From the NCBI GenBank assembly GCA_024123955.1, contig CP099652.1, forward strand, positions 4,898,001 through 4,962,000: 64,000 bases of DNA. Reading direction: 5' to 3'. Position 1 is the stretch's first letter. The number at the start of each line of letters is the position of its first letter. The DNA comes from Oxalobacteraceae bacterium OTU3CINTB1 (GTDB lineage: Bacteria; Pseudomonadota; Gammaproteobacteria; Burkholderiales; Burkholderiaceae_D). Positions 8,370-18,300 of the stretch are shown piece by piece. Made by a program: the position numbers and the translations under genes. The notes beneath the pieces were generated by a model. That model did not search any database. It was given only the letters and a program-made list of their open reading frames with translations, and had not been told where the DNA came from.

Positions 8370-10145
8370 TTATTTAGAATGGGATTTCGGCACCGATGGC
8401 TGGTGCAACGGCTCCGGAATGATGGGGAAATGCAGCCGGTCCAGACCCGACATCGGGGTGCCATGCACTTGCTCGGACAGTCGCCCGGCATCGCGTTGAC
8501 GGATATCGTTAGCAGCCTCCTCCACGCCGGCCTGTGAGTAGCCCAGCGCGCGCAAGCCTTCCGCGCCCATCAGGTAGGCTGATTCGACCGTTTCCCGGAT
8601 TTGATAATCCACTCCCGCGCGTATCAGTTCGATTGCATGGGCACGATCATAGCTACGCACCAGCAGTCTGGCCTGCGGGAATTCCCGTTGCGCCAGTTGC
8701 ACGATCTGTAGCGCCGCCGTGGGATCGTCGACGCACACCATAATGGCATCGGCTTCGGCGGCACCGGAGTGCCGCAGCGACGCCAGCCTGGTACCTTCGC
8801 CGAAAAATACCTTGAAGCCATAGCGTTCCGCATCACGGATACGCTCGGGATCTTTATCGATGACGGAGAGCTTGACGCCACTGGACAATAAAATCTGGGA
8901 AGCGATCTGGCCGAACCTGCCAAAACCGATGACCAGCATCCGTCCGTTCAAATCCCTGGCGCTTTCCACCCCGTCCATCGAGACTTCCTGCCGCAACAAA
9001 CGGTCTGCGGCGAGCATCAAAATCGGCGAGGCCGCCATCGACAGGATGACCACCGTGGCGAATAGCGCGTTGGTTCTGGCATCGAAAATGCCGGCCGACA
9101 GCGCCGCCGAATACAGCACGAAGGCGAATTCTCCGCCTTGCAGGAACATCGACGTGCGATGCAGGGACTGGTGCCGGCCTGCCCCGAACACGCGCGCTAT
9201 CGCGTACACCCCAACCCCCTTGGCCAGCATGAACGCCAACAGCAGGGACAATAGCAAGGGCCATTCCGCCGCGACAATCGACAAGTCGAGCGACATGCCC
9301 ACCGCGAGAAAGAACAGTCCCATCAGCAAGCCACGGAAAGGCTCGATATCGCTTTCGATCTGATGCCTGTAGCTGGAATTCGACAGCATGACGCCGGCCA
9401 GAAACGCCCCCATCGCCATCGATAAGCCGACCGACTCCATGAGTAGCGCCGCGCAAATCACGACCAGCAAGGCGCCCGCCGTCAACACCTCGCGCGTTCG
9501 CGCCTGAGCCAGCAAAGCGAAGAAGGCGTTAAGACCCCAGCGCGACAGCGCCAGCAGCGACAACAGGGCCGCAAGGGCGGCAAACATAGCGGGCCATCCC
9601 GCCCGCTCCTGCGCCAGTGGCGACAACAAGGCGACCATGGCCAGGAGCGGCACGATCATCAGATCCTCGAACAGAAGTATCGATACGGCCTTCTGCCCCT
9701 CCGTGCTGGAGAGCTCGCCGCGATCCTGTAGCAGCAACATGATGACGGCGGTCGACGACAGAACGAAGCCTGCGCCCGCCACGAAGGCGGCTGGCGCGGC
9801 GAAGCCAAAAATGGCATAGGCGGTCAGCGTCAACGTGCCGATGGCCGCAACGACTTGCGCAAGGCCAAGGCCGAAGATCTGGCTGCGCATCGCCCACAGC
9901 TTATGCGGACGCAGCTCCAGTCCGATGACGAAGAGAAACATCACCACGCCGAGCTCGGAGATGTGCATGATGGACTGCGCGTTCGCCACCCAACCGAGCG
10001 CCGATGGACCGATCAGCATGCCGGCGGCAAAATAGCCGAGTACCGATCCAAGGCCGAGCCGTCGGAATAAGGGCACTGCAATTACCGCCGCCCCCATCAG
10101 GACGACCACGGGTCCGAGCGTTTGCCCCAGGCTAGAATCGGCCAT
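8370..10145 (-). CDS. Kef/CPA2-type cation:proton antiporter with RCK (TrkA-N) domain
   Basis: A 591-residue membrane protein. The first about 380 residues form roughly a dozen hydrophobic helices of the Na+/H+ exchanger fold, with segments such as GYFAAGMLIGP and FVLSSTAVIMLLLQDRGEL typical of KefB/KefC and YbaL. From about residue 398 there is an NAD-binding RCK domain (MLVIGFGRFGQIASQIL). In E. coli, Kef proteins export K+ with H+ exchange and are gated by glutathione adducts. The start at 10145 is chosen for its ATG after GGAAGGTAG. It lies 36 bases downstream of a CxxC-less reductase-like flavoprotein, the place where an ancillary oxidoreductase (KefF/KefG) often occurs; the link is inference. 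Confidence 0.9.
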   Translation of the reverse strand: MADSSLGQTLGPVVVLMGAAVIAVPLFRRLGLGSVLGYFAAGMLIGPSALGWVANAQSIMHISELGVVMFLFVIGLELRPHKLWAMRSQIFGLGLAQVVAAIGTLTLTAYAIFGFAAPAAFVAGAGFVLSSTAVIMLLLQDRGELSSTEGQKAVSILLFEDLMIVPLLAMVALLSPLAQERAGWPAMFAALAALLSLLALSRWGLNAFFALLAQARTREVLTAGALLVVICAALLMESVGLSMAMGAFLAGVMLSNSSYRHQIESDIEPFRGLLMGLFFLAVGMSLDLSIVAAEWPLLLSLLLAFMLAKGVGVYAIARVFGAGRHQSLHRTSMFLQGGEFAFVLYSAALSAGIFDARTNALFATVVILSMAASPILMLAADRLLRQEVSMDGVESARDLNGRMLVIGFGRFGQIASQILLSSGVKLSVIDKDPERIRDAERYGFKVFFGEGTRLASLRHSGAAEADAIMVCVDDPTAALQIVQLAQREFPQARLLVRSYDRAHAIELIRAGVDYQIRETVESAYLMGAEGLRALGYSQAGVEEAANDIRQRDAGRLSEQVHGTPMSGLDRLHFPIIPEPLHQPSVPKSHSK

Positions 10146-10181
10146 CAAGCTACCTTCCTCAATTTACGTACCAATACGTCG

Positions 10182-11807
10182 TCAGGATGCGCTCAGCGCG
10201 CGGTTGAGGTAATCCCAGACACCAGAGATGACCACCGAGCCTTCGCCGACGGACGCGGCGACGCGCTTGGCCGACCCGGCACGCACGTCGCCAACGGCGA
10301 ACACGCCCGGGCAGGAGGCCGCGTACGGGGAAGCGGCCCGCACCGCCGCGCCGGTCAGCACGAAGCCCTTGTGGTCCAGCTGCACCAGATCGGCAAGCCA
10401 TGCGGTATTCGGCATGGCGCCGACCATCACGAACATGGCGCAGGTGTCGACTGTCTCGTCGGTAGCGCCGCGACGGATGGTGACCGCTTCCATGCGCTCC
10501 TCGCCATGCACGGCCACGACCTGGGCGCCGTAGTCGATGGTGATGGCGGGATCGGCCTCAAGACGGCTGGAAAGGTAGCTGGACATCGAGGCGGCAAGCG
10601 AGTTTCCCCGCACCAGCAGCCGGACACGCGCGGCGACGCGGCTGAGGAACATCGCCGCCTGTCCGGCCGAGTTGCCGCCACCGAGGACAATCACCTCCGT
10701 GCTGCGGCAGTAGCGCGCCTCGTTCTCGGTGGCGGAATAGTAAATCCCCGCGCCTTCGAATTCGGCAAGGCGTTCGATCGGCAGCCGGCGATATTGCACG
10801 CCCGTGGCGATCACCACCGCATTGGACCGGATCCGTTTTCCGTTGTTGAACGTGGCGCAAAAACTGCCGTCTGGCAGTTTCTCCAATGCCTCGACGCGCA
10901 GCGGCATCGCGAAGCGCGAGCCGAACTTCATGGCCTGCACCTGGCCGCGCCAGACCAGGTCGGCGCCGGAAATGCCGGTCGGGAAACCCATGTAATTCTC
11001 GACCCGGCTGGACGTGCCGGCCTGACCGCCAATGGCGATGTCCTCGACCACCAGCGCGCTCAGTCCCTCCGCGCCGGCGTAGACGGCTGCCGAGACGCCC
11101 GCCGGGCCGCCGCCAACGATCAGCACATCGACGGCCTCGTCGTTGATGAGATCCTGATTCAGTCCGATCAACCGCGCAATCTTCTCCGGCGTCGGATCGG
11201 CGATGACCATGTCTTTGCCGAAGATCACAGCGGGCCGGGTTGGGTCGGCGCGGGCGCTCAGCGCCACTGCGTGCGCTTCGGCACTGCCCAGCGCGTGGGC
11301 AGCATACGGAACGCGATTGCGCGCCGCGAACTCGGCAATGCGTCGGATATCCCGGTGCGATTCCTCGCCGATCAGCACCAAGGAACTGAGTCCGGTCTCC
11401 AGCTGCTTGCGGCGCCGCGCGGCAAGCACGGTGATAATAATGTCCGACATCTCGGGCACATGCGCCATCAACGCCAGCATGGCGGCGCGGGGCACCTCGA
11501 TTACCCTGGTATCGCTGGCAGCGCGAAACGCCATCGACCAGCTGCCGCCCGCGAGGAAGGCGATCTCCGCCATGAACTGCGCCGGTCCGAGGGTCGCGGG
11601 GATCAGCCGCTCTCCGGTGAAGGCGTCGACGATCTCGATCTCGCCTTCTTCGACGTAAACAAACGTCTCCACCGGGTCGCCGGGCCTGACCAGCACAGTG
11701 CCGGCGAGGTAAAGGACTTCGGTGCCCGCCTTGCGCATCGCGGCAATGTGGGATTCCGCCAACGGTGTCCGCTGCAACGCCAATAAATCCTGCCCAATCT
11801 TCTCCAC
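10182..11807 (-). CDS. cNMP-binding domain + thioredoxin-reductase-like flavoprotein lacking CxxC
   Basis: A 541-residue three-part protein. Residues about 15-130 are a cyclic-nucleotide-binding beta-roll (GDPVETFVYVEEGEIEIVD). Residues about 140-215 form a middle segment that fits a thioredoxin-like or Rossmann linker without cysteines. From about 225 it is a thioredoxin-reductase-type FAD/NAD(P) oxidoreductase (VDVLIVGGGPAGVSAAVYA; VIVLGGGNSAGQAA; CPGVFAVGDVRAG). Where TrxB has the redox CATC, this protein reads YYSATENEARYC, so it cannot pass electrons through that disulfide. GTG 11807 follows GGGAG at good spacing. It precedes the Kef-type antiporter in the same direction. It may sense a nucleotide or redox signal; the acceptor is unknown. 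Confidence 0.85.
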   Translation of the reverse strand: MEKIGQDLLALQRTPLAESHIAAMRKAGTEVLYLAGTVLVRPGDPVETFVYVEEGEIEIVDAFTGERLIPATLGPAQFMAEIAFLAGGSWSMAFRAASDTRVIEVPRAAMLALMAHVPEMSDIIITVLAARRRKQLETGLSSLVLIGEESHRDIRRIAEFAARNRVPYAAHALGSAEAHAVALSARADPTRPAVIFGKDMVIADPTPEKIARLIGLNQDLINDEAVDVLIVGGGPAGVSAAVYAGAEGLSALVVEDIAIGGQAGTSSRVENYMGFPTGISGADLVWRGQVQAMKFGSRFAMPLRVEALEKLPDGSFCATFNNGKRIRSNAVVIATGVQYRRLPIERLAEFEGAGIYYSATENEARYCRSTEVIVLGGGNSAGQAAMFLSRVAARVRLLVRGNSLAASMSSYLSSRLEADPAITIDYGAQVVAVHGEERMEAVTIRRGATDETVDTCAMFVMVGAMPNTAWLADLVQLDHKGFVLTGAAVRAASPYAASCPGVFAVGDVRAGSAKRVAASVGEGSVVISGVWDYLNRALSAS

Positions 11808-11972
11808 GCTTTGCTCCCGGTCGATGTCGTCCCAACCCGAGAATATGACGCACCAGCTATGAAAGCGCTAGTGCCGCCGCCTGCGATGCTGAGTAACAGT
11901 TTGAGCAACGCATGACCTGATTTCTTCTTGGGCACGCCAGGACGAGGAGGAAATCGAGGTGGTCAGCGCAGC

Positions 11973-13016
11973 TTACTGCCGCTGCGCGGCCTTCTGACGC
12001 TCCGCATCTTCGCGCTCCATGCGCGCCCGCACGCCACCATCGACCCCGGTACCGCCTTGCATCGGCTCATACAGCGACCCGGTGGTTGGCGGCTGGGTCG
12101 GAGGCGCATGCTCCATCTGCGATGTGTGCGAGATGTTGGCCGACACATGCTCGGTCAGGTCCGGCGCGAGGTGGTGCGACCAAATCGCCGCGCGTGCCTT
12201 CCAGCCGGTCGGCACCTCCTCGCTCGGATGCAGGGAAGTGTAGACGATGTACTCGACCACCTTCTCCGGCGGATCCATGGCCGGCTCGCGCGCGGTGCGG
12301 CCGGTGTAATTGGCGGCATGCTCGAAGAACGGCGTGTCGGTCGCCCAGGGCATCACGGTCGCCACCTCGATCGGACCGCGCAGGCCGGCAAGGCGCAGTT
12401 CCTCGTTGAGGCCACGCCCCAGACTTAGCACCGCCGCCTTGGTCGCCGAATACGAGGCGTGATAGGCCAACGGGACTTCGCTCTCGACCGAGCCGATGTT
12501 AATCAGCACACCCGCGCGCTGCTTGCGGAACTGGCGCAGCGCCGCGTGGCTGCCGTAGATCACGCCCTTCAGGTTGACGTCGACCACGCGCGCATGGTCC
12601 TCGACGGGAACGGTATCGAAGGCCCCGATCGCGCCGACGGCCGCGTTGTTAATCCAGACGTCGATACGGCCAAAGCGCTGCACGGCGGCACCGGCGAGCC
12701 TGCGCACGTCGTCCGGTTTCGAGACGTCGGTGGTGACGACCAGCGCCGTGCCGCCGGCCGCCTGCGCTTGGTTAGCGACCTCGTTCAACACATCGGTGCG
12801 ACGCGCGGCCAGCACCACATTGGCCTTCATGCCAGCCAACCTGAGCGCGACGCCACGTCCGAAGCCGCTGGATGCGCCCGTGATCACATAGGTTTTGCCG
12901 GCGATGTTCTGCTGGTCCGTGACGGACAGGCCGGCGCAGCCGCTCAAGGCGAGGAATGACGACAGTAAAAACAGGCGCAGCGCGGCCCGCTGCAGAGTCT
13001 CGTAGAAGGCCATCAT
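11973..13016 (-). CDS. short-chain dehydrogenase/reductase with predicted lipoprotein signal
   Basis: A 347-residue SDR. The classical core runs from about residue 37: cofactor loop TGASSGFGRG, NNAAVG, catalytic Ser in NIGSVESEV and the YSATK motif. Before it lies a hydrophobic N-terminus ending in LALSGCAG, a good lipobox with Cys27. After it, a C-terminal extension contains a proline-rich piece and GSLYEPMQ, followed by a charged tail. Start 13016 is chosen because CGGAG lies before ATG-ATG. A lipid-anchored SDR is unusual because NAD(P) is normally cytoplasmic; the protein might face the cytosol, be mis-predicted, or use another cofactor source. Substrate unknown. Confidence 0.8.
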   Translation of the reverse strand: MMAFYETLQRAALRLFLLSSFLALSGCAGLSVTDQQNIAGKTYVITGASSGFGRGVALRLAGMKANVVLAARRTDVLNEVANQAQAAGGTALVVTTDVSKPDDVRRLAGAAVQRFGRIDVWINNAAVGAIGAFDTVPVEDHARVVDVNLKGVIYGSHAALRQFRKQRAGVLINIGSVESEVPLAYHASYSATKAAVLSLGRGLNEELRLAGLRGPIEVATVMPWATDTPFFEHAANYTGRTAREPAMDPPEKVVEYIVYTSLHPSEEVPTGWKARAAIWSHHLAPDLTEHVSANISHTSQMEHAPPTQPPTTGSLYEPMQGGTGVDGGVRARMEREDAERQKAAQRQ

Positions 13017-13216
13017 TTGAACTCCGAAAAACGACAAACGATGTCGACAATGCTACCCAATACGCCGCAGGTGCTCGTGTTCGATACCTTGCGGAACAAG
13101 GCCGTCAAGCGCTCCGGAGTCGGCCGAAGCGCACATTGCATGCGCGATCGATTGCGAATTGGCATGCAGGCACGGCGGTGGGCGCCGCCCGATTCGCGCC
13201 CCAGCCACGCCTGGCA

Positions 13217-14638
13217 TCAGGCCTCTGGCGTATCGAGCTTCGCCAGCGCCTGCTTGGCCATGTCGAATGCGGGATCGAGCGCCAGCGACTGCATATAGCT
13301 CGCGCGCGCCTTGGCCTTGTCGCCCAGCTGCTCGTATGCCATGCCTTTGCGCCACCAGGCACCAGCGGGAGGCGCCACCTGGACTGCGGCGTCGAAGCGC
13401 AGGTAGCGGTCCAGCAGTGCTATCGCCTCGGCGGCTTCATAGCCGCCGTCGATGCGGGTCCTTGCAGCTTGGTACACCGACGGTGCGTGGCTCGGATTGC
13501 GGTCATACAGCCTGGCAGCGCCACGCAGGTCGCCGCGCATCACCAGATCGAGCGCTAGCATCATGTCGGAATCGGCCTGCACGGCCAGTTGCACGGGTTT
13601 GCCGTACAGGCGTGCCTCGATCTTTTCGGCAACGCCGCTTGCTCCCATGCCCGTGTTGGAAAGGACGATGACCGTATAGCCGCTGCCCTGGTAGCGGCGG
13701 AACACCGCGTTGATGCCGGGCGCACCGCCATTATGGCCGATGACGGTGTCGCCGAAAGCGCTCTTGCGCTCCCAGCCGAAGGCATATTCCTTGTCCGGCC
13801 CCACAGGGGTCCACATGGCCGCCTTGCTCGCTTCCGACAACAACGCCGTTCCCTTGAGCGCCTGATCGTAGCGCAGCATATCGCGAGTGGTCGTGCGCAT
13901 GCCGCCATCGGACGACGGCGGCGGTACTGAGTCCACGTTAGCGGTTATGCTGCCGTCGCCGTTGCGGGTATAGCCGATAGAGCGGTTAGGCAGTGGCTCG
14001 TCTTCGAGGGTAAGCGAACTGTCAGTCATGCGGGCAGGCTTGAAAATATGATCGCGCAAGTAGTCGCGGTAGGACTGCCCGCTGGCTTTTTCGACGACGG
14101 CGCCGAGCAGCACCATGCCCGAATTCGAATACTGAAAACGGCTGCCCGCCGCAAAGCTCGGCGGCTGGTCGTAAATCATAGGCAGGACGGCGTCAATTGT
14201 GCGCAGCTTGCCCCTGTTCGCGGCGAAGTCCTTGTGCGCCATGTAGTTGCCGGTGCCGGCGGAGTGGTTCAGCAAGTGAGCGATGGTGATCGTGTCCTTC
14301 TCCGCGTAAGGGATATCGGGTAGGAAGCGGGAGATCGGGTCGCTCAGTTTCAGCTTGCCCGCTTCGGCCAGCTGCAAGATGGCCACCGAGGTGAAGGTCT
14401 TGCCGATAGAGCCGATGTTAAAGCGCGTGTCGGCGCGGTTTGGCACGTTGGTCTCGCGATTGGCCAACCCCATGGCCGCTTCGTAGACGATTTTGCCGTC
14501 ATGCGCCACCAGCACCGCGCCGGCGAATATGCCGACCTTACCGTAGCTTTGTACGATGGCATCGAGGTCGCGCTCGATATTGCCCGCCTTTGCAGCGGTA
14601 CCGAACATCAAGAGACAGGCAAGCAAAACTCGAAACAT
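13217..14638 (-). CDS. class C beta-lactamase-fold serine hydrolase with TPR-like C-terminus
   Basis: A 473-residue exported protein with signal peptide (about 1-18, ending AAKAG). The catalytic SxxK is SIGK at 77-80, the second motif is Tyr170-Ser171-Asn172 and the third is HNGG near residue 308, the pattern of the serine beta-lactamase / esterase group (EstB, LACTB type) rather than a clinical AmpC. The last about 100 residues contain a helical repeat stretch (AWWRKGMAYEQLGDKAKARASY) that resembles TPRs. ATG follows GGAG at good spacing. Probable role: periplasmic peptidase or esterase acting on peptides or cell-wall fragments; substrate unknown. Confidence 0.85.
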   Translation of the reverse strand: MFRVLLACLLMFGTAAKAGNIERDLDAIVQSYGKVGIFAGAVLVAHDGKIVYEAAMGLANRETNVPNRADTRFNIGSIGKTFTSVAILQLAEAGKLKLSDPISRFLPDIPYAEKDTITIAHLLNHSAGTGNYMAHKDFAANRGKLRTIDAVLPMIYDQPPSFAAGSRFQYSNSGMVLLGAVVEKASGQSYRDYLRDHIFKPARMTDSSLTLEDEPLPNRSIGYTRNGDGSITANVDSVPPPSSDGGMRTTTRDMLRYDQALKGTALLSEASKAAMWTPVGPDKEYAFGWERKSAFGDTVIGHNGGAPGINAVFRRYQGSGYTVIVLSNTGMGASGVAEKIEARLYGKPVQLAVQADSDMMLALDLVMRGDLRGAARLYDRNPSHAPSVYQAARTRIDGGYEAAEAIALLDRYLRFDAAVQVAPPAGAWWRKGMAYEQLGDKAKARASYMQSLALDPAFDMAKQALAKLDTPEA

Positions 14639-14787
14639 GTTTTTCTCCGTTATTTAGCCCACCGGGCGTACGTGTAAAACCGATGCTTGGCAACAGGTCA
14701 TATTCATCGTTCATATGGATGGCTCTGCTTAAGTCGGGCCAACAGACAAAAGATGCTCAGTAAGCGATGCATCGCGCGCTTCGGCTA

Positions 14788-15270
14788 TCAGCCCTTGCGC
14801 GCGCCATCGTGCACCATCTGGCGCGACTGTTTGCGCAGCAGCGCCTGCTCCCAGCGCTGCTTCTGTTCTTCCGTCTCCGGCACCAGGGTAGGCACTTCGA
14901 CCGGCTTGCGGCTGGCATCGACCGCCACCATCGTGAAGTAGCAGCTGTTGGCGTGGCGTACCAGGCGCTGCTGGATGTTTTCCGTCACCACGCGGATGCC
15001 GACTTCCATCGAGGTGCGGCCGGTGTAGTTTATCGAGGCCAGGAACGTCACCAGCTCGCCCACGTGGATCGGTTGCAGGAACATCACCTGGTCCACCGAC
15101 AAGGTCACCACGTAGCTGCCGGAATAACGGCTGGCGCAGGCGTAGGCGACGCTGTCCAGATATTTGAGGATGGTGCCGCCGTGGACGTTGCCGGAGAAGT
15201 TGGCCATGTCGGGGGTCATCAGCACGGTCATGCTCAGTTCGTGGGCCGACCACGTCATTGGTTTTTCCAT
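14788..15270 (-). CDS. hotdog-fold acyl-CoA thioesterase (YciA-like)
   Basis: A 160-residue protein with the single hotdog domain of acyl-CoA thioesterases: MANFSGNVHGGTILKYLD (about 21-38) carries the conserved HGG turn and the catalytic Asp, and YTGRTSMEVGIRVV lies on a core strand. Length and motifs fit the YciA / cytosolic acyl-CoA hydrolase group, which cleaves short to long acyl-CoAs in the cytoplasm. A GGGAG site precedes ATG 15270. The highly charged C-terminal tail after residue 135 is a common extension of this group. It lies 48 bases after the hybrid kinase gene in the same direction. Confidence 0.9.
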   Translation of the reverse strand: MEKPMTWSAHELSMTVLMTPDMANFSGNVHGGTILKYLDSVAYACASRYSGSYVVTLSVDQVMFLQPIHVGELVTFLASINYTGRTSMEVGIRVVTENIQQRLVRHANSCYFTMVAVDASRKPVEVPTLVPETEEQKQRWEQALLRKQSRQMVHDGARKG

Positions 15271-15318
15271 TGTTGCTCCCTGGTTTATTGATATAAAAAT
15301 CGTTGTTTGAGTCGATGC

Positions 15319-18300
15319 TCAAGTGCGCGTTGTCGCCGGAGTCAGCTGGCGTACTACTTGTTCGATATCGCCGACCAAGCCTGGGACGCCGTCCAGCACC
15401 AGGCCGAGCTGATCCCAGGCGCGTGCGGAGGCGCCCTCCTTCAGGGCGGCTTCCGCCAGTTGCGCCAGCGCCGCCATGCGGTCCGCGCCCACCGTTCCGG
15501 ACAGGCCCTTGATCGTGTGCAGCACCGGCAACGCGGCCTGCGCATTTCCGGCGGCGCGCGCCTCCTGCAACTGCGCTGCCAGCTTCTCCGATTCCCCCGC
15601 GAAGCTGCGCAGCGCCATCAGATAGACCGGCTGCAATCCGCCCATGCGCTTGAGCGCGGCGGTGCTGTTCAGACCGGCCTCGGGCAGCGGCATGGCCCCG
15701 CTGTCGGTGGAGACGACGCTGACCGCGGCAGCCGGCGCGCCCCCCCGCCCCACATGGTTGAGGATCACCTCGATCAGCTGGGCGAGGTCGAAGGGCTTGC
15801 CCACGTGGTCGACCATGCCCGCCGCCAGCGCGGCGACCCGGTCGGCGGCCATGGCGTTGGCGGTCATGGCGACGATCGGCGGCGCGCCCGCGCCCAGCAG
15901 CCGGCGGATTTCCCGCGTCGCCTCGTAGCCGTCCATCTCCGGCATTTGGATATCCATCAGGATCAGGTCCGGCATCGGCCCGCCGCGCGTGACCGCTTCG
16001 ATCGCAAATGGGCCCGAACCGACCACCTCGACCCGCGCGCCATCGTTGCCGAGCAGCTCGCTGGCGACCTGCTGGTTGGCCGGATTGTCGTCCACCAGCA
16101 GCAGCCGCAAGCCGGCCAGCCGCTGCTTCGACGGCACCGACACCTGCGACAGCGGCGCGCGCCGCTCCATGCGGGCGTCGGCCACGGCGTCGAACAGCAT
16201 CGAGGCGGTGACCGGCTTGACCACGAAACCGTCGAGCACCGGCGACAAATCCTCGTGCTGCTGCGCCAGCAGTTCGCGGTCGTGCGCGGTGACCATGACG
16301 ATCAGCGGCATCTTGCCCGACGGCGCCAGCTTGCGGATCTGGCAGCTCGTTTCCCAGCCGTCCAGCGTCGGCATGCGCCAGTCGATGAATATCACATCGT
16401 AGGCGCGCTGCTGCGCCACCTGTTCCGACACGGCGGCCAGCGCCTCCTGGCCGCTGGCCGCCAGATCCACCTGCCAGCCGAACGAGCCGGCCATTTCGCT
16501 CAACACCACGCGCGCGACCGGGTTGTCATCGACCACCAGGCACTTGAGGTCGCGCATCAGCTCGTCGGACGGTTGCGCGCCCGGCTGCGCCTCGCGCGCC
16601 GGCTGCTGCTCCGCCGCCTCGCACTCGATGGTGAAATCGAACACGCTGCCCTTGCCCGGCGTGCTGTCGACGCCGAGCGTGCCGCCCATCAGCGCCACCA
16701 GCCGCTGGCTGATCGCCAGGCCCAGTCCGGTGCCGCCATAGCGCCGCGCGGTCGAGGCCTCGGCCTGCGAGAAGCCGTCGAAGATGTGCCGGCACTGTTC
16801 CTCGGAAATACCGATGCCGGTATCGCGGATCGCAAAGCCGATCGACAGGCGCTTGCCGTCGCGCGCGAGCAGCTTGGCCGACACCAGGACCTCGCCGTGC
16901 TCGGTGAATTTGATGGCGTTGCCGGCCAGGTTGAGCAGCACTTGCTGCAGCCGCAGGCCGTCGCCGACGACCAGATCGGGCAGCGCCGGATCGATGCGGA
17001 ACAGCACCTCGATATTCTTGCTGCCGACGTTGGCCGACAGGATCACCGCCAGGTCGCGCCACAGTTTGTCGAGCCGGAACGGATGCGGGTCCAGCGCCAG
17101 CTTGCCCGCCTCCACCTTGGAAAAGTCGAGGATGTCGTTGAGCAGTCCCAGCAAGGCGCTGGCGGCCGAGTGGGCCTTGGACGTGTAGTCCTGCTGGCGC
17201 TCGCTCATTTCTGTCTGCTGCAGCAGTTGCAGCATGCCCAGCACGGCATTCATCGGCGAGCGGATCTCGTGGCTCATGTTGGCGACGAACTCCGATTTGG
17301 CGCGGCCGGCCTGCACCGCCTCCTCCTTGGCCTGCTGCAGCGCCAGGCGCGAGGCGCGCGACTCGGTGCGGTCGGTGCTGCTGCCGACCCAGCTGACGAT
17401 GACGCCGTCGGCATTCCGCTGCGGCAGCGCGTGATTGTCGAACACGCGCCAGACGCCGTCGCGGCGGCGCATGCGGCAGTCGCAGCGGAACTCGGTGCCC
17501 TCGGTGCTGGCCTGGCGCCAGGCCGCCGCCATCGCGGCGATGTCGTCCGGGTGGATCACGCTGGCCCAGTTGTCGTCACCCAGCATCTGCTCGGGCGGAA
17601 TGCCGCTGAACTCTTCCCAGTGGTGGCTGAGGAAATCGACGCGCAGGCTCGGCGTGGCGGTCCACACCATCTGCGGCAAGCCTTCGGTCAGCGAGCGCCA
17701 GCGCGACTCCGACGCCGTCAGCTGCGTCAACAATTCTTGCGAGGCCTGCTTGTTTTCAATTAACTGCTCAACCGACTGGAATTGCTTGCGCAAGCCGAAG
17801 CGCATGCTCATCAGCAAAGCCGCTGCCAGGATCAGCAGCAGCGAGGCGAAGATGGCGGCGTTGCGCACCTCCTTGCGCCACGGCGCCAGGAAATCGTCGC
17901 TGGCCAGCCCCACCACCACGTAGACCGGATAGGCGCCCACCCGCGAGACGCTCAAGGTGCGCTCGAGGTTGTCGCGCGGGCTGATGACCGTGTACGTGCC
18001 ACGGTCCGCCTTGCCGTCCATGATGCGCTGGGTGATGGCGTTGACCTTGATGGTGCTGCCAAAGAGCATGTCCTCGGCTTCCGGATAGCGGTGCAGAACG
18101 CGCTTGCGGTTGTCCAGCAGCACAATGGCGCCGCGCTCGCCGATATTGAGCGCCGCGAAGGCCGCCGTCAGGCGCGCGCTGTTGATGAGCACATAGGCGG
18201 CGCCGCCGAAGCCGCCGTCCGGCATGGTGAGCGGAAACGCCAGCGGCAACACCCATTCGTCGCTGATGCGCGACCTGGCGGGCGTGCCGATGATGAGCTC

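Noticed and set aside
15307..17763. 818-codon plus-strand open frame opposite the hybrid kinase
   Set aside because: It mirrors the kinase gene, has no family motif, and is rich in His, Arg and Gln as expected for the antisense of GC-rich coding DNA.
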